A DNA stretch of 64,000 bases from Delphinus delphis (lineage: Eukaryota > Chordata > Mammalia > Artiodactyla > Delphinidae). The notes beneath the pieces are model-generated. The model ran no database searches, was not told where the DNA came from, and saw nothing but the letters and a program-made list of their open reading frames with translations. The position numbers and the translations under genes were made by a program. Shown in pieces: positions 36,324 through 48,952 of this stretch. How positions within the stretch are numbered: the first letter of the stretch is position 1; every line of letters begins with the position of its first letter. The stretch spans positions 868,001-932,000 of the forward strand of contig NW_027192658.1 of assembly GCF_949987515.2 (NCBI RefSeq). Direction: 5' to 3'.

Positions 36324-37902
36324 TCACAAACCTGCAGAGTTATAAATGACAGCTATCGTCCAAAAATAGACTGAAGTAAGGCTGCCAAGAGGACTTGAAA
36401 GCGGGGCAGAATTGCAGGAAACCGATTTCAGGAGGTAGACTGGAATTGCATTGAAAGCATAGGAAAAGAGGCAGAACGTCCACAATGATGCACTTGGCCA
36501 AAAAGGGCGTATGCGTTTTTTCCTGAATATATTCAGGATAAAACGCATACGCCCTTTTTGGCCAACCAAGCAAGCTTGCAAAGGAAATCTGCACTACAAT
36601 GAAGTCTCACTTCCCCCCGGTCAAAAGGGCCATCTGAAAAAAGTGTAAAATCCAGAAAGGCAGGACAGGCCATGGAGAACTGGGAGCCTTGTTATGCTGA
36701 TGGGCGGGATGTAAATTGCCAACAGACACTGGAGAGAAGTGTATGGTGTTTCCTGAAACATCTAAAAAACAAAGCAACAGAGCCTAGGGCACTGCCACTT
36801 ATGGTCCTATAGCTTAGGGAAATTAAAATCAAAAAGACACAGCCACCCCAAAGTTTGGGACGCCTCTGTTTACAAGAACCTCGTTTACAGTACAAGTTCA
36901 ACATCGCAGAAAGTGAAAAATGGATAAAGAAGTTGTGGTATTTACTTACAAAGCAATATCACTCAGCAATGAAATCTATGTCATCAGGCCCTTAGCATCA
37001 CAATGAGTGGATTCAGGTATGATGATTCTAACTGAAATAAGTCACACAGAAAAAGAAACATCATAAGATATCAGTAATACACGGAATGTAAACTTGGCTA
37101 CACAGGAACTGAATTACAGAACAGAACAGGGTCTCAAATTTAGAAAACCAACTTATGCTTGCTTAAGGGTAAAGGTGAGTTGGGGTGCTGCATAAAACCA
37201 GAGATTGAAATGAGCACAGATAAAGTTCCTTAAGCCAAATATGGAATAGACAAGAGCTACTCCTTGCTCAACGAAATGGACTCAACACCCTATATTAAAT
37301 GCCTAAGAATGTACCTGACTAGTAAGTATCTTAAAACCTATGGATTTCTATGTCTCCAAAAGAGAATCAAGCATGTGTACAGGGGCATAAACGCAGCAGT
37401 GATAGGATTGGAGAGGTTCGGTGAGCAAATGAAGACCCTTTGAAGTCATATTGCATGGTACCCATTACACGGGTCTCAACTCTCCAGGTTTAAGGTATTC
37501 TTCCTTCAGCTAAAACATGCATGTGGAACCCAAGTATGATCAACCATGTGAACGGGAGACGTGTTCAAATATGTCTCAGTTTTCCTCCCCTGGTACTCGG
37601 GTGCAACATTCCAGACGCTTTACTAACACTCTCCCCACTTGGAGAGTCAGCGCCTTTAACCTCCTGTTTGGCCCAGTTTGCAATTTCTGCGGAAGATGAA
37701 CAGGAATAGCGAGAACCAATGAGAGGCTAGCTGGAGGTGTCTGGACGGGCAAATTTAACTCTCATTTCCCACCAGGAAGAGGAAATAACCAAAGGCTCAG
37801 CGTGCCGTGCCGGAACCAGATTAGGGCCTGAAGCCATCCTGCGGTGTTGCGGCCAGGTCACAAGAAAGCAAGTTGAAGAAAGGAGCTCAGGGGCACTGTA
37901 AT
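36324..37902 (+). repeat. Satellite monomer 24 (A, P, GAC), end of second tetramer duplication
   Basis: 1,579 bp. Shares the CAGGATAAAACG palindrome variant with 20, then departs near 36727 (CACTGGAGAG). Private: ACCCTATATTAAATGCC and GGATTTCTATG. Confidence 0.93.
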
Positions 37903-39482
37903 TCACAAACCTGCAGAGTTATAAATGACAGCTATCGTCCAAAAATAGACTGAAGTAAGGCTGCCAAGAGGACTTGAAAGCGGGGCAGAATTGCAGGAAA
38001 CCGATTTCAGGAGGTAGACTGGAATTGCATTGAAAGCATAGGAAAAGAGGCAGAACGTCCACAATGATGCACTTGGCCAAAAAGGGCGTATGCGTTTTTT
38101 CCTGAATATATTCAGGAAAAAACGCATACGCCCTTTTTGGCCAACCAAGCAAGCTTGCAAAGGAAATCTGCACTACAATGAAGTCTCACTTCTCCCCGGT
38201 CAAAAGGGCCATCTGAAAAAAGTGTAAAATCCAGAAAGGCAGGACAGGCCATGGAGAACTGGGAGCCTTGTTATGCTGATGGGCGGGATGTAAATTGCCA
38301 ACAACCACTCTGGAGAAGTGTATGGTGTTTCCTGAAACATCTAAAAAACAAAGCAACAGAACCTAGGGCACTTCCACTTATGGTCCTATAGCTTAGGGAA
38401 ATTAAAATCAAAAAGACACAGCCACCCCAAAGTTTGGGACGCCTCTGTTTACAAGAACCTCGTTTACAGTACAAGTTCAACATCGCAGAAAGTGAAAAAT
38501 GGATAAAGAAGTTGTGGTATTTACTTACAAAGCAATATCACTCAGCAATGAAATCTGTGTCATCAGGCCCTTAGCAGCACAATGAGTGGATTCAGGTATG
38601 ATGATTCTAACTGAAATAAGTCACACAGAAAAAGAAACATCATAAGATATCAGTAATACACGGAATGTAAACTTGGCTACACAGGAACTGAATTACAGAA
38701 CAGAACAGGGTCTCAAATTTAGAAAACCAACTTATTCTTGCTTAAGGGTAAAGGTGAGTTGGGGTGCTGCATAAAACCAGAGATTGAAATGAGCACAGAT
38801 AAAGTTCCTTAAGCCAAATATGGAATAGACAAGAGCTACTCCTTGCTCAACGAAATGGACTCAACACCCCATATTAAACGCCTAAGAATGTACCTGACTA
38901 GTAAGTATCTTAAAACCTATGGATTGCTATGTCTCCGAAAGAGAATGAAGCATGTGTACAGGGGCATAAACGCAGCAGTGATAGGATTGGAGAGGTTCGG
39001 TGAGCAAATGAAGACCCTTTGAAGTCATATTGCATGGTACCCATTCCACGGGTTTCAACTACCCAGGTTTAAGGTATTCTTCCTTCAGCTAAAACATGCA
39101 TGTGGAACCTAGAGTATGATCAACCATGTGATCGGGAGACGTGTTCAAATATGTCTCAGTTTTCCTCCCCTGGTACTCGGGTGCAACATTCCAGACGCTT
39201 TACTAACACTCTCCCCACTTGGAGAGTCAGTGCCTTTAACCTCCTGTTTGGCCCAGTTTGCAATTTCTGCGGAAGATGAACAGGAATAGCGAGAACCAAT
39301 GAGAGGCTAGCTGGAGGTGTCTGGACGGGCAAATTTAACTCTCATTTCCCACCAGGAAGAGGAATTAACCAAAGGCTCAGCGTGCCGTGCCGGAACCAGA
39401 TTAGGGCCTGAAGCCATCCTGCGGTGTTGCGGCCAGGTCACAAGAAAGCGAGTTGAAGAAAGGAGCTCAGGAGCACTGTAAT
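37903..39482 (+). repeat. Satellite monomer 25 (B, P, ACC with CTCTGG)
   Basis: 1,580 bp, perfect palindrome. Combines ACC and P with TATTCTTGC and ACCCCATATT (otherwise seen in 17 and 21), so it looks mosaic. Private CACTTCTCCCC. Confidence 0.93.
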
Positions 39483-41060
39483 TCACAAACCTGCAGAGTT
39501 ATAAATGACAGCTATCGTCCAAAAATAGACTGAAGTAAGGCTGCCAAGAGGACTTGAAAGCGGGGCAGAATTGCAGGAAACCGATTTCAGGAGGTAGACT
39601 GGAATTGCATAGAAAGCATAGGAAAAGAGGCAGAACGTCCACAATGATGCACTTGGCCAAGAAGGGCGTATGCGTTTTTTCCTGAATATATTCAGGAAAA
39701 AACGCATACGCCCTTTTTGGCCAACCAAGCAAGCTTGCAAAGGAAATCTGCACTACAATGAAGTCTCACTTCCCCCCGGTCAAAAGGGCCATCTGAAAAA
39801 AGTGTAAAATCCAGAAAGGCAACAGGCCATTGAGAACTGGGAGCCTTGTTATGCTGATGGGCGGGATGTAAATTGCCAACAGACACTTGGGAGAAGTGTA
39901 TGGTGTTTCCTGAAACATCTAAAAAACAAAGCAACAGAGCCTAGGGCACTTCCACTTATGGTCCTATAGCTTAGGGAAATTAAAATCAAAAAGACACAGC
40001 CACCCCAAAGTTTGGAACGGCTCTGTTTACAAGAACCTCGTTTACAGTACAAGTTCAACATCGCAGAAAGTGAAAAATGGATAAAGAAGTTGTGGTATAC
40101 ACTTACAAAGCAATATCACTCAGCAATGAAATCTATGTCATCAGGCCCTTAGCAGCACAATGAGTGGATTCAGGTATGATGATTCTAACTGAAATAAGTC
40201 ACACAGAAAAAGAAACATCATAAGATATCAGTAATACACGGAATGGAAACTTGGCTACACAAGAACTGAATTACAGAACAGAACAGGGTCTCAAATTTAG
40301 AAAACCAACTTATGCTTGCTTAAGGAGAAAGGTGAGTTGGGGTGCTGCATAAAACCAGAGATTGAAATGAGCACAGATAAAGTTCCTTAAGCCAAATATG
40401 GAATAGACAAGAGCTACTCCTTGCTCAACGAAATGGACTCAACACCGCATATTAAACGCCTAAGAATGTACCTGACTTGTAAGTATCTTAAAACCTATGT
40501 ATTGCTATGTCTCCGAAAGAGAATCAAGCATGTGTACAGGGGCATAAACGCTGCAGTGATAGGATTGGAGAGGTTCGGTGAGCAAATGAAGACCCTTTGA
40601 AGTCATATTGCATGGTACCCATTCCACGGGTTTCAACTACCCAGGTTTAAGGTATTCTTCCTTCAGCTAAAATATGCATATGGAACCTAGAGTATGATCA
40701 ACCATGTGATCGGGAGACGTGTTCAAATATGTCTCAGTTTTACTCCCCTGGTACTTGGGTGCAACATTTCAGATGCTTTACTAACACTCTCCCCACTTGG
40801 AGAGTCAGTCCCTTTAACCTCCTGTTTGGCCCAGTTTGCAATTTCTGCGGAAGATGAACAGGAATAGCGAGAACCAATGAGAGGCTAGCTGGAGGTGTCT
40901 GGACGGGCAAATTTAACTCTCATTTCCCACCAGGAAGAGGAATTAACCAAAGGCTCAGCGTGCCGTGCCGGAACCAGATTAGGGCCTGAAGCCATCCTGC
41001 GGTGTTGCGGCCAGGTCACAAGAAAACGAGTTGAAGAAAGGAGCTCAGGGGCACTGTAAT
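39483..41060 (+). repeat. Satellite monomer 26 (B, S, D)
   Basis: 1,578 bp. The palindrome left arm has CCAAGAAGGG, and GCATAGAAAG is private. Later private changes include AATATGCATATGG and TTTTACTCCCC. It makes 25-26 the only adjacent pair of B units. Confidence 0.93.
39653..39724. repeat. Palindrome variant, left arm CCAAGAAGGG (monomer 26)
   Basis: A single A to G change in the left arm with the right arm unchanged. In RNA the resulting G-U pair would still be tolerated. Confidence 0.88.
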
Positions 41061-42639
41061 TCACAAACCTGCAGAGTTATAAATGACAGCTATCGTCCAA
41101 AAATAGACTGAAGTAAGGCTGCCAAGAGGACTTGAAAGCGGGGCAGAATTGCAGGAAACCGATTTCAGGAGGTAGACTGGAATTGCATTGAAAGCATAGG
41201 AAAAGAGGCAGAACGTCCACAATGATGCACTTGGCCAAAAAGGGCGTATGCGTTTTTTCCTGAATATATTCAGGAAAAAACGCATACGCCCTTTTTGGCC
41301 AACCAAGCAAGCTTGCAAAGGAAATCTGCACTAAAATGAAGTCTCACTTCCCCCCGGTCAAAAGGGCCATCTGAAAAAAGTGTAAAATCCAGAAAGGCAG
41401 GACAGGCCATGGAGAACTGGGAGCCTTGTTATGCTGATGGGCGGGATGTAAATTGCCAACAACCACTCGGGAGAAGTGTATGGTGTTTCCTGAAACATCT
41501 AAAAAACAAAGCAACAGAGCCTAGGGCACTGCCACTTATGGTCCTATAGCTTAGGGAAATTAAAATCAAAAAGACACAGCCACCCCAAAGTTTGGGACGC
41601 CTCTGTTTACAAGAACCTCGTTTACAGTACAAGTTCAACATCGCAGAAAGTGAAAAATGGATAAAGAAGTTGTGGTATTTACTTACAAAGCAATATCACT
41701 CAGCAATGAAATCTATGTCATCAGGCCCTTAGCATCACAATGAGTGGATTCAGGTATGATGATTCTAACTGAAATAAGTCACACAGAAAAAGAAACATCA
41801 TAAGATATCAGTAATACACGGAATGTAAACTTGGCTACACAGGAACTGAATTACAGAACAGAAGAGGGTCTCAAATTTAGAAAACCAACTTATGCTTGCT
41901 TAAGGGGAAAGGTGAGTTGGGGTGCTGCACAAAACCAGAGATTGAAATGAGCACAGATAAAGTTCCTTAAGTCAAATATGGAATAGACAAGAGCTACTCC
42001 TTGCTCAACGAAATGGACTCAACACCGCATATTAAACGCCTAAGAATGTACCTGACTAGTAAGTATCGTAAAACCTATGGATTGCTATGTCTCCGAAAGA
42101 GAATGAAGCATGTGAACAGGGGTATAAACGCAGCAGTGATAGGATTGGAGAGGTTCGGTGAGCAAATGAAGACCCTTTGAAGTCATATTGCATGGTACCC
42201 ATTACACGGGTCTCAACTCTCCAGGTTTAAGGTATTCGTCCTTCAGCTAAAACATGCATGTGGAACCCAAGTATGATCAACCATGTGAACGGGAGAAATG
42301 TTCAAATATGTCTAAGTTTTCCTCCCCTGGTACTCGGGTGCAACATTCCAGACGCTTTACTAACACTCTCCCCACTTGGAGAGTCATCGCCTTTAACCTC
42401 CTGTTTGGCCCAGTTTGCAATTTCTGCGGAAGATGAACAGGAATAGCGAGAACCAATGAGAGGCTAGCTGGAGGTGTCTGGACGGGCAAATTTAACTCTC
42501 ATTTCCCACCAGGAAGAGGAATTAACCAAAGGCTCAGCGTGCCGGGCCGGAACCAGATTAGGGCCTGAAGCCATCCTGCGGTGTTGCGGCCAGGTCACAA
42601 GAAAGGGAGTTGAAGAAAGGAGCTCAGGGGCACTGTAAT
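41061..42639 (+). repeat. Satellite monomer 27 (A, P, ACC)
   Basis: 1,579 bp, perfect palindrome. Private: ACTAAAATGAAG, GAAGAGGGTC, GTGAACAGGGG, GGGAGAAATG and GAGTCATCGCC. It is among the more divergent copies. Confidence 0.93.
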
Positions 42640-44216
42640 TCACAAACCTGCAGAGTTATAAATGACAGCTATCGTCCAAAAATAGACTGAAGTAAGGCTG
42701 CCAAGAGGACTTGAAAGCGGGGCAGAATTGCAGGAAACCGATTTCAGGAGGTAGACTGGAATTGCATTGAAAGCATAGGAAAAGAGGCAGAACGTCCACA
42801 ATGATGCACTTGGCCAAAAAGGGCGTATGCGTTTTTTCCTGAATATATTCAGGAAAAAACGCATACGCCCTTTTTGGCCAACCAAGCAAGCTTGCAAAGG
42901 AAATCTGCACTACAATGAAGTCTCACTTCCCCCCGGTCAAAAGGGCCATCTGAAAAAAGTGTAAAATCCAGAAAGGCAACAGGCAATTGAGAACTGGGAG
43001 CCTTGTTATGCTGATGGGCGGGATGTAAATTGCCAACAGACACTTGGGAGAAGTGTATGGTGTTTCCTGAAACATCTAAAAAACAAAGCAACAGAGCCTA
43101 GGGCACTTCCACTTATGGTCCTATACATTAGGGAAATTAAAATCAAAAAGACACAGCCACCCCAAAGTTTGGAACGGCTCTGTTTACAAGAACCTCGTTT
43201 ACAGTACAAGTTCAACATCGCAGAAAGTGAAAAATGGATAAAGAAGTTGTGGTATTCACTTACAAAGCAATATCACTCAGCAATGAAATCTATGTCATCA
43301 GGCCCTTAGCATCACAATGAGTGGATTCAGGTATGTTGATTCTAACTGAAATAAGTCACACAGAAAAAGAAACATCATAAGATATCAGTAATACACGGAA
43401 TGTAAACTTGGCTACACAGGAACTGAATTACAGAACAGAACAGGGTCTCAAATTTAGAAAACCAACTTATGCTTGCTTAAGGGGAAAGGTGAGTTGGGGT
43501 GCTGCATAAAACCAGAGATTGAAATGAGCACAGATAAAGTTCCTTAAGTCAAATATGGAATAGACAAGAGCTACTCCTTGCTCAACGAAATGGACTCAAC
43601 ACTGCATATTAAACACCTAAGAATGTACCTGACTAGTAAGTATCTTAAAACCTATGGATTGCTATGTCTCCGAAAGAGAATCAAGCATGTGTACAGGGGC
43701 ATAAACGCAGCAGTGATAGGATTGGAGAGGTTCGGTGAGCAAATGAAGACCCGTTGAAGTCATATTGCATGGTACCCATTACACGGGTCTCAACTCTCCA
43801 GGTTTAAGGTATTCTTCCTTCAGCTAAAACATGCATGTGGAACCCAAGTATGATCAACCATGTGAACGGGAGACGTGTTCAAATATGTCTCAGTTTTCCT
43901 CCCCTGGTACTCGGGTGCAACATTCCAGACGCTTTACTAACACTCTCCCCACTTGGAGAGTCAGCGCCTTTAACCTCCTGTTTGGCCCAGTTTGCAATTT
44001 CTGCGGAAGATGAACAGGAATAGCGAGAACCAATGAGAGGCTAGCTGGAGGTGTCTGGACGGGCAAATTTAACTCTCATTTCCCACCAGGAAGAGGAAAT
44101 AACCAAAGGCTCAGCGTGCCGTACCGGAACCAGATTAGGGCCTGAAGCCATCCTGCGGTGTTGCGGCCAGGTCACAAGAAAGCGAGTTGAAGAAAGGAGC
44201 TCAGGGGCACTGTAAT
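42640..44216 (+). repeat. Satellite monomer 28 (A, S, D)
   Basis: 1,577 bp, perfect palindrome. First A-type copy with D, in the form AACAGGCAATTGAG. CTATACATTAGG replaces CTATAGCTTAGG and opens the L1 ORF2-derived frame at 43115-43309. ACTGCATATTAAACACC and GACCCGTTG start a lineage also seen in 31, 34, 36 and 38. Confidence 0.93.
43115..43309 (+). pseudogene. 64-codon open frame over the L1 ORF2 remnant, monomer 28 only
   Basis: In other units this frame has a TAG stop in CTATAGCTTAGG. Here CTATACATTAGG removes it, giving a frame that contains KWIKKLWY and QYHSAMKS, both aligned with the C-terminal part of L1 ORF2p. It is a chance reopening of a dead frame, far shorter than ORF2 and without a catalytic domain. 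I do not regard it as a gene. Confidence 0.7.
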
Positions 44217-45796
44217 TCACAAACCTGCAGAGTTATAAATGACAGCTATCGTCCAAAAATAGACTGAAGTAAGGCTGCCAAGAGGACTTGAAAGCGGGGC
44301 AGAATTGCAGGAAACCGATTTCAGGAGGTAGACTGGAATTGCATTGAAAGCATAGGAAAAGAGGCAGAACGTCCACAATGATGCACTTGGCCAAAAAGGG
44401 CGTATGCGTTTTTTCCTGAATATATTCAGGAAAAAACGCATACGCCCTTTTTGGCCAACCAAGCAAGCTTGCAAAAGAAATCTGCACTACAATGAAGTCT
44501 CACTTCCCCCCGGTCAAAAGGGCCATCTGAAAAAAGTGTAAAATCCAGAAAGGCAGGACAGGCCATGGAGAACTGGGAGCCTTGTTATGCTGATGGGCGG
44601 GATGTAAATTGCCAACAACCACTCGGGAGAAGTGTATGGTGTTTCCTGAAACATCTAAAAAACAAAGCAACAGAACCTAGGGCACTTCCACAAATGGTCC
44701 TATAGCTTAGGGAAATTAAAATCAAAAAGACACAGCCACCCCAAAGTTTGGAACGGCTCTGTTTACAAGAACCTCGTTTACAGTACAAGTTCAACATCGC
44801 AGAAAGTGAAAAATGGATAAAGAAGTTGTGGTATTTACTTACAAAGCAATATCACTCAGCAATGAAATCTGTGTCATCAGGCCCTTAGCAGCACAATGAG
44901 TGGATTCAGGTATGATGATTCTAACTGAAGTAAGTCACACAGAAAAAGAAACATCATAAGATATCAGTAATACACGGAATGTAAACTTCGCTACACAGGA
45001 ACTGAATTACAGAACAGAACAGGGACTCAAATTTCGAAAACCAACTTATGCTTGCTTAAGGGGAAAGGTGAGTTGGGGTGCTGCATAAAACCAGAGATTG
45101 AAATGAGCACAGATAAAGTTCCTTAAGCCAAATATGGAATAGACAAGAGCTACTCCTTGCTCAACGAAATGGACTCAACACCGCATATTAAACGCCTAAG
45201 AATGTACCTGACTAGTAAGTATCTTAAAACCTATGGATTGCTATGTCTCCGAAAGAGAATCAAGCATGTGTACAGGGGCATAAACGCAGCAGTGATAGGA
45301 TTGGAGAGGTTCGGTGAGCAAATGAAGACCCTTTGAAGTCATATTGCATGGTACCCATTCCACGGGTTTCAACTACCCAGGTTTTAGGTATTCTTCCTTC
45401 AGCTAAAACATGCATGTGGAACCTAGAGTATGATCAACCATGTGATCGGGAGACGTGTTCAAATATGTCTCAGTTTTCCTCCCCTGGTACTCGGGTGCAA
45501 CATTCCAGACGCTTTACTAACACTCTCCCCACTTGGAGAGTCAGCGCCTTTAACCTCCTGTTTGGCCCAGTTTGCAATTTCTGCGGAAGATGAACAGGAA
45601 TAGCGAGAACCAATGAGAGGCTAGCTGGAGGTGTCTGGACGGGCAAATTTAACTCTCATTTCCCACCAGGAAGAGGAATTAACCAAAGGCTCAGCGTGCC
45701 GGGCCGGAACCAGATTAGGGCCTGAAGCCATCCTGCGGTGTTGCGGCAAGGTCACAAGAAAGCGAGTTGAAGAAAGGAGCTCAGGGGCACTGTAAT
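44217..45796 (+). repeat. Satellite monomer 29 (B, S, ACC)
   Basis: 1,580 bp, perfect palindrome. Carries CTTCGCTAC, GGGACTCAAATTTCG and GGTTTTAGG (also in 32, 35 and 37, with CTTGGCTAC in 35). Private GCAAAAGAAAT and CCACAAATGG. Confidence 0.93.
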
Positions 45797-47375
45797 TCAC
45801 AAACCTGCAGAGTTATAAATGACAGCTATCGTCCAAAAATAGACTGAAGTAAGGCTGCCAAGAGGACTTGAAAGCGGGGCAGAATTGCAGGAAACCGATT
45901 TCAGGAGGTAGACTGGAATTGCATTGAAAGCATAGGAAAAGAGGCAGAACGTCCACAATGATGCACTTGGCCAAAAAGGGCGTATGCGTTTTTTCCTGAA
46001 TATATTCAGGAAAAAACGCATACGCCCTTTTTGGCCAACCAAGCAAGCTTGCAAAGGAAATCTGCACTACAATGAAGTCTCACTTTCCCCCGGTCAAAAG
46101 GGCCATCTGAAAAAAGTGTAAAATCCAGAAAGGCAGGACAGGCCATGGAGAACTGGGAGCCTTGTTATGCTGATGGGCGGGATGTAAATTGCCAACAGAC
46201 ACTCGGGAGAAGTGTATGGTGTTTCCTGAAACATCTAAAAAACAAAGCAACAGAGCCTAGGGCACTGCCACTTATGGTCCTATAGCTTAGGGAAATTAAA
46301 ATCAAAAAGACACAGCCACCCCAAAGTTTGGGACGCCTCTGTTTACAAGAACCTCGTTTACAGTACAAGTTCAACATCGCAGAAAGTGAAAAATGGATAA
46401 AGAAGTTGTGGTATTTACTTACAAAGCAATATCACTCAGCAATGAAATCTATGTCATCAGGCCCTTAGCATCACAATGAGTGGATTCAGGTATGATGATT
46501 CTAACTGAAATAAGTCACACAGAAAAAGAAACATCATAAGATATCAGTAATACACGGAATGTAAACTTGGCTACACAGGAACTGAATTACAGAACAGAAC
46601 AGGGTCTCAAATTTAGAAAACCAACTTATGCTTGCTTAAGGGGAAAGGTGAGTTGGGGTGCTGCATAAAACCAGAGATTGAAATGAGCACAGATAAAGTT
46701 CCTTAAGTCAAATATGGAATAGACAAGAGCTACTCCTTGCTCAACGAAATGGACTCAACACCGCATATTAAACGCCTAAGAATGTACCTGACTAGTAAGT
46801 ATCGTAAAACCTATGGATTGCTATGTCTCCGAAAGAGAATCAAGCATGTGTACAGGGGCATAAACGCAGCAGTGATAGGATTGGAGAGGTTCGGTGAGCA
46901 AATGAAGACCCTTTGAAGTCATATTGCATGGTACCCATTCCACGGGTCTCAACTCTCCAGGTTTAAGGTATTCTTCCTTCAGCTAAAACATGCATGTGGA
47001 ACCCAAGTATGATCAACCATGTGAACGGGAGACGTGTTCAAATATGTCTCAGTTTTCCTCCCCTGGTACTCAGGTGCAACATTCCAGACGCTTTACTAAC
47101 ACTCTCCCCACTTGGAGAGTCAGCGCCTTTAACCTCCTGTTTGGCCCAGTTTGCAATTTCTGCGGAAGATGAACAGGAATAGCGAGAACCAATGAGAGGC
47201 TAGCTGGAGGTGTCTGGACGGGCATATTTAACTCTCATTTCCCACCAGGAAGAGGAAATAACCAAAGGCTCAGCGTGCCGTGCCGGAACCAGATTAGGGC
47301 CTGAAGCCATCCTGCGGTGTTGCGGCCAGGTCACAAGAAAGCGAGTTGAAGAAAGGAGCTCAGGGGCACTGTAAT
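45797..47375 (+). repeat. Satellite monomer 30 (A, P, GAC)
   Basis: 1,579 bp, perfect palindrome. ACTCAGGTGC and GGGCATATTTAAC are shared with 33 and with the right ends of 35 and 37. Private CACTTTCCCCC (also in 13). Confidence 0.93.
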
Positions 47376-48952
47376 TCACAAACCTGCAGAGTTATAAATG
47401 ACAGCTATCGTCCAAAAATAGACTGAAGTAAGGCTGCCAAGAGGACTTGAAAGCGGGGCAGAATTGCAGGAAACCGATTTCAGGAGGTAGACTGGAATTG
47501 CATTGAAAGCATAGGAAAAGAGGCAGAACGTCCACAATGATGCACTTGGCCAAAAAGGGCGTATGCGTTTTTTCCTGAATATATTCAGGAAAAAACGCAT
47601 ACGCCCTTTTTGGCCAACCAAGCAAGCTTGCAAAGGAAATCTGCACTACAATGAAGTCTCACTTCCCCCCGGTCAAAAGGGCCATCTGAAAAAAGTGTAA
47701 AATCCAGAAAGGCAACAGGCAATTGAGAACTGGGAGCCTTGTTATGCTGATGGGCGGGATGTAAATTGCCAACAGACACTTGGGAGAAGTGTATGGTGTT
47801 TCCTGAAACATCTAAAAAACAAAGCAACAGAGCCTAGGGCACTTCCACTTATGGTCCTATAGCTTAGGGAAATTAAAATCAAAAAGACACAGCCACCCCA
47901 AAGTTTGGAACGGCTCTGTTTACAAGAACCTCGTTTACAGTACAAGTTCAACATCGCAGAAAGTGAAAAATGGATAAAGAAGTTGTGGTATTCACTTACA
48001 AAGCAATATCACTCAGCAATGAAATCTATGTCATCAGGCCCTTAGCATCACAATGAGTGGATTCAGGTATGTTGATTCTAACTGAAATAAGTCACACAGA
48101 AAAAGAAACATCATAAGATATCAGTAATACACGGAATGTAAACTTGGCTACACAGGAACTGAATTACAGAAAAGAACAGGGTCTCAAATTTACAAAACCA
48201 ACTTATGCTTGCTTAAGGGTAAAGGTGAGTTGGGGTGCTGCATAAAACCAGAGATTGAAATGAGCACAGATAAAGTTCCTTAAGTCAAATATGGAATAGA
48301 CAAGAGCTACTACTTGCTCAACGAAATGGACTCAACACTGCATATTAAACACCTAAGAATGTACCTGACTAGTAAGTATCTTAAAACCTATGGATTGCTA
48401 TGTCTCCGAAAGAGAATCAAGCATGTGTACAGGGGCATAAACGCAGCAGTGATAGGATTGGATAGGTTCGGTGAGCAAATGAAGACCCGTTGAAGTCATA
48501 TTGCATGGTACCCATTACACGGGTCTTAACTCTCCAGGTTTAAGGTATTCTTCCTTCAGCTAAAACATGCATGTGGAACCCAAGTATGATCAACCATGTG
48601 AACGGGAGACGTGTTCAAATATGTCTCAGTTTTCCTCCCCTGGTACTCGGGTGCAACATTCCAGACGCTTTACTAACACTCTCCCCACTTGGAGAGTCAG
48701 CGCCTTTAACCTCCTGTTTGGCCCAGTTTGCAATTTCTGCGGAAGATGAACAGGAATAGCGAGAACCAATGAGAGGCTAGCTGGAGGTGTCTGGACGGGC
48801 AAATTTAACTCTCATTTCCCACCAGGAAGAGGAAATAACCAAAGGCTCAGCGTGCCGTACCGGAACCAGATTAGGGCCTGAAGCCATCCTGCGGTGTTGC
48901 GGCCAGGTCACAAGAAAGCGAGTTGAAGAAAGGAGCTCAGGGGCACTGTAAT
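47376..48952 (+). repeat. Satellite monomer 31 (A, S, D)
   Basis: 1,577 bp, perfect palindrome. GAAAAGAACAGG, TTTACAAAACC, TACTACTTGC, TTGGATAGG and GGGTCTTAAC are shared with 34. Confidence 0.93.

Larger units (their letters stand above)
30247..36562 (+). repeat. Higher-order repeat: second tetramer duplication, copy 2
   Basis: Partner of 23931-30246. Identity continues past the end of the unit to about 36726. There monomer 24 has CACTGGAGAGAAGTGTATGG where monomer 20 has CACTCGGGAGAAGTATATGG. Both copies carry strictly alternating A and B monomers. Confidence 0.88.

Noticed and set aside
45333..45593. Plus-strand 86-codon open frame in monomers 29, 32, 35 and 37
   Set aside because: It appears because GGTTTAAGG became GGTTTTAGG and removed a TAA. 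It is a neutral by-product of one lineage.
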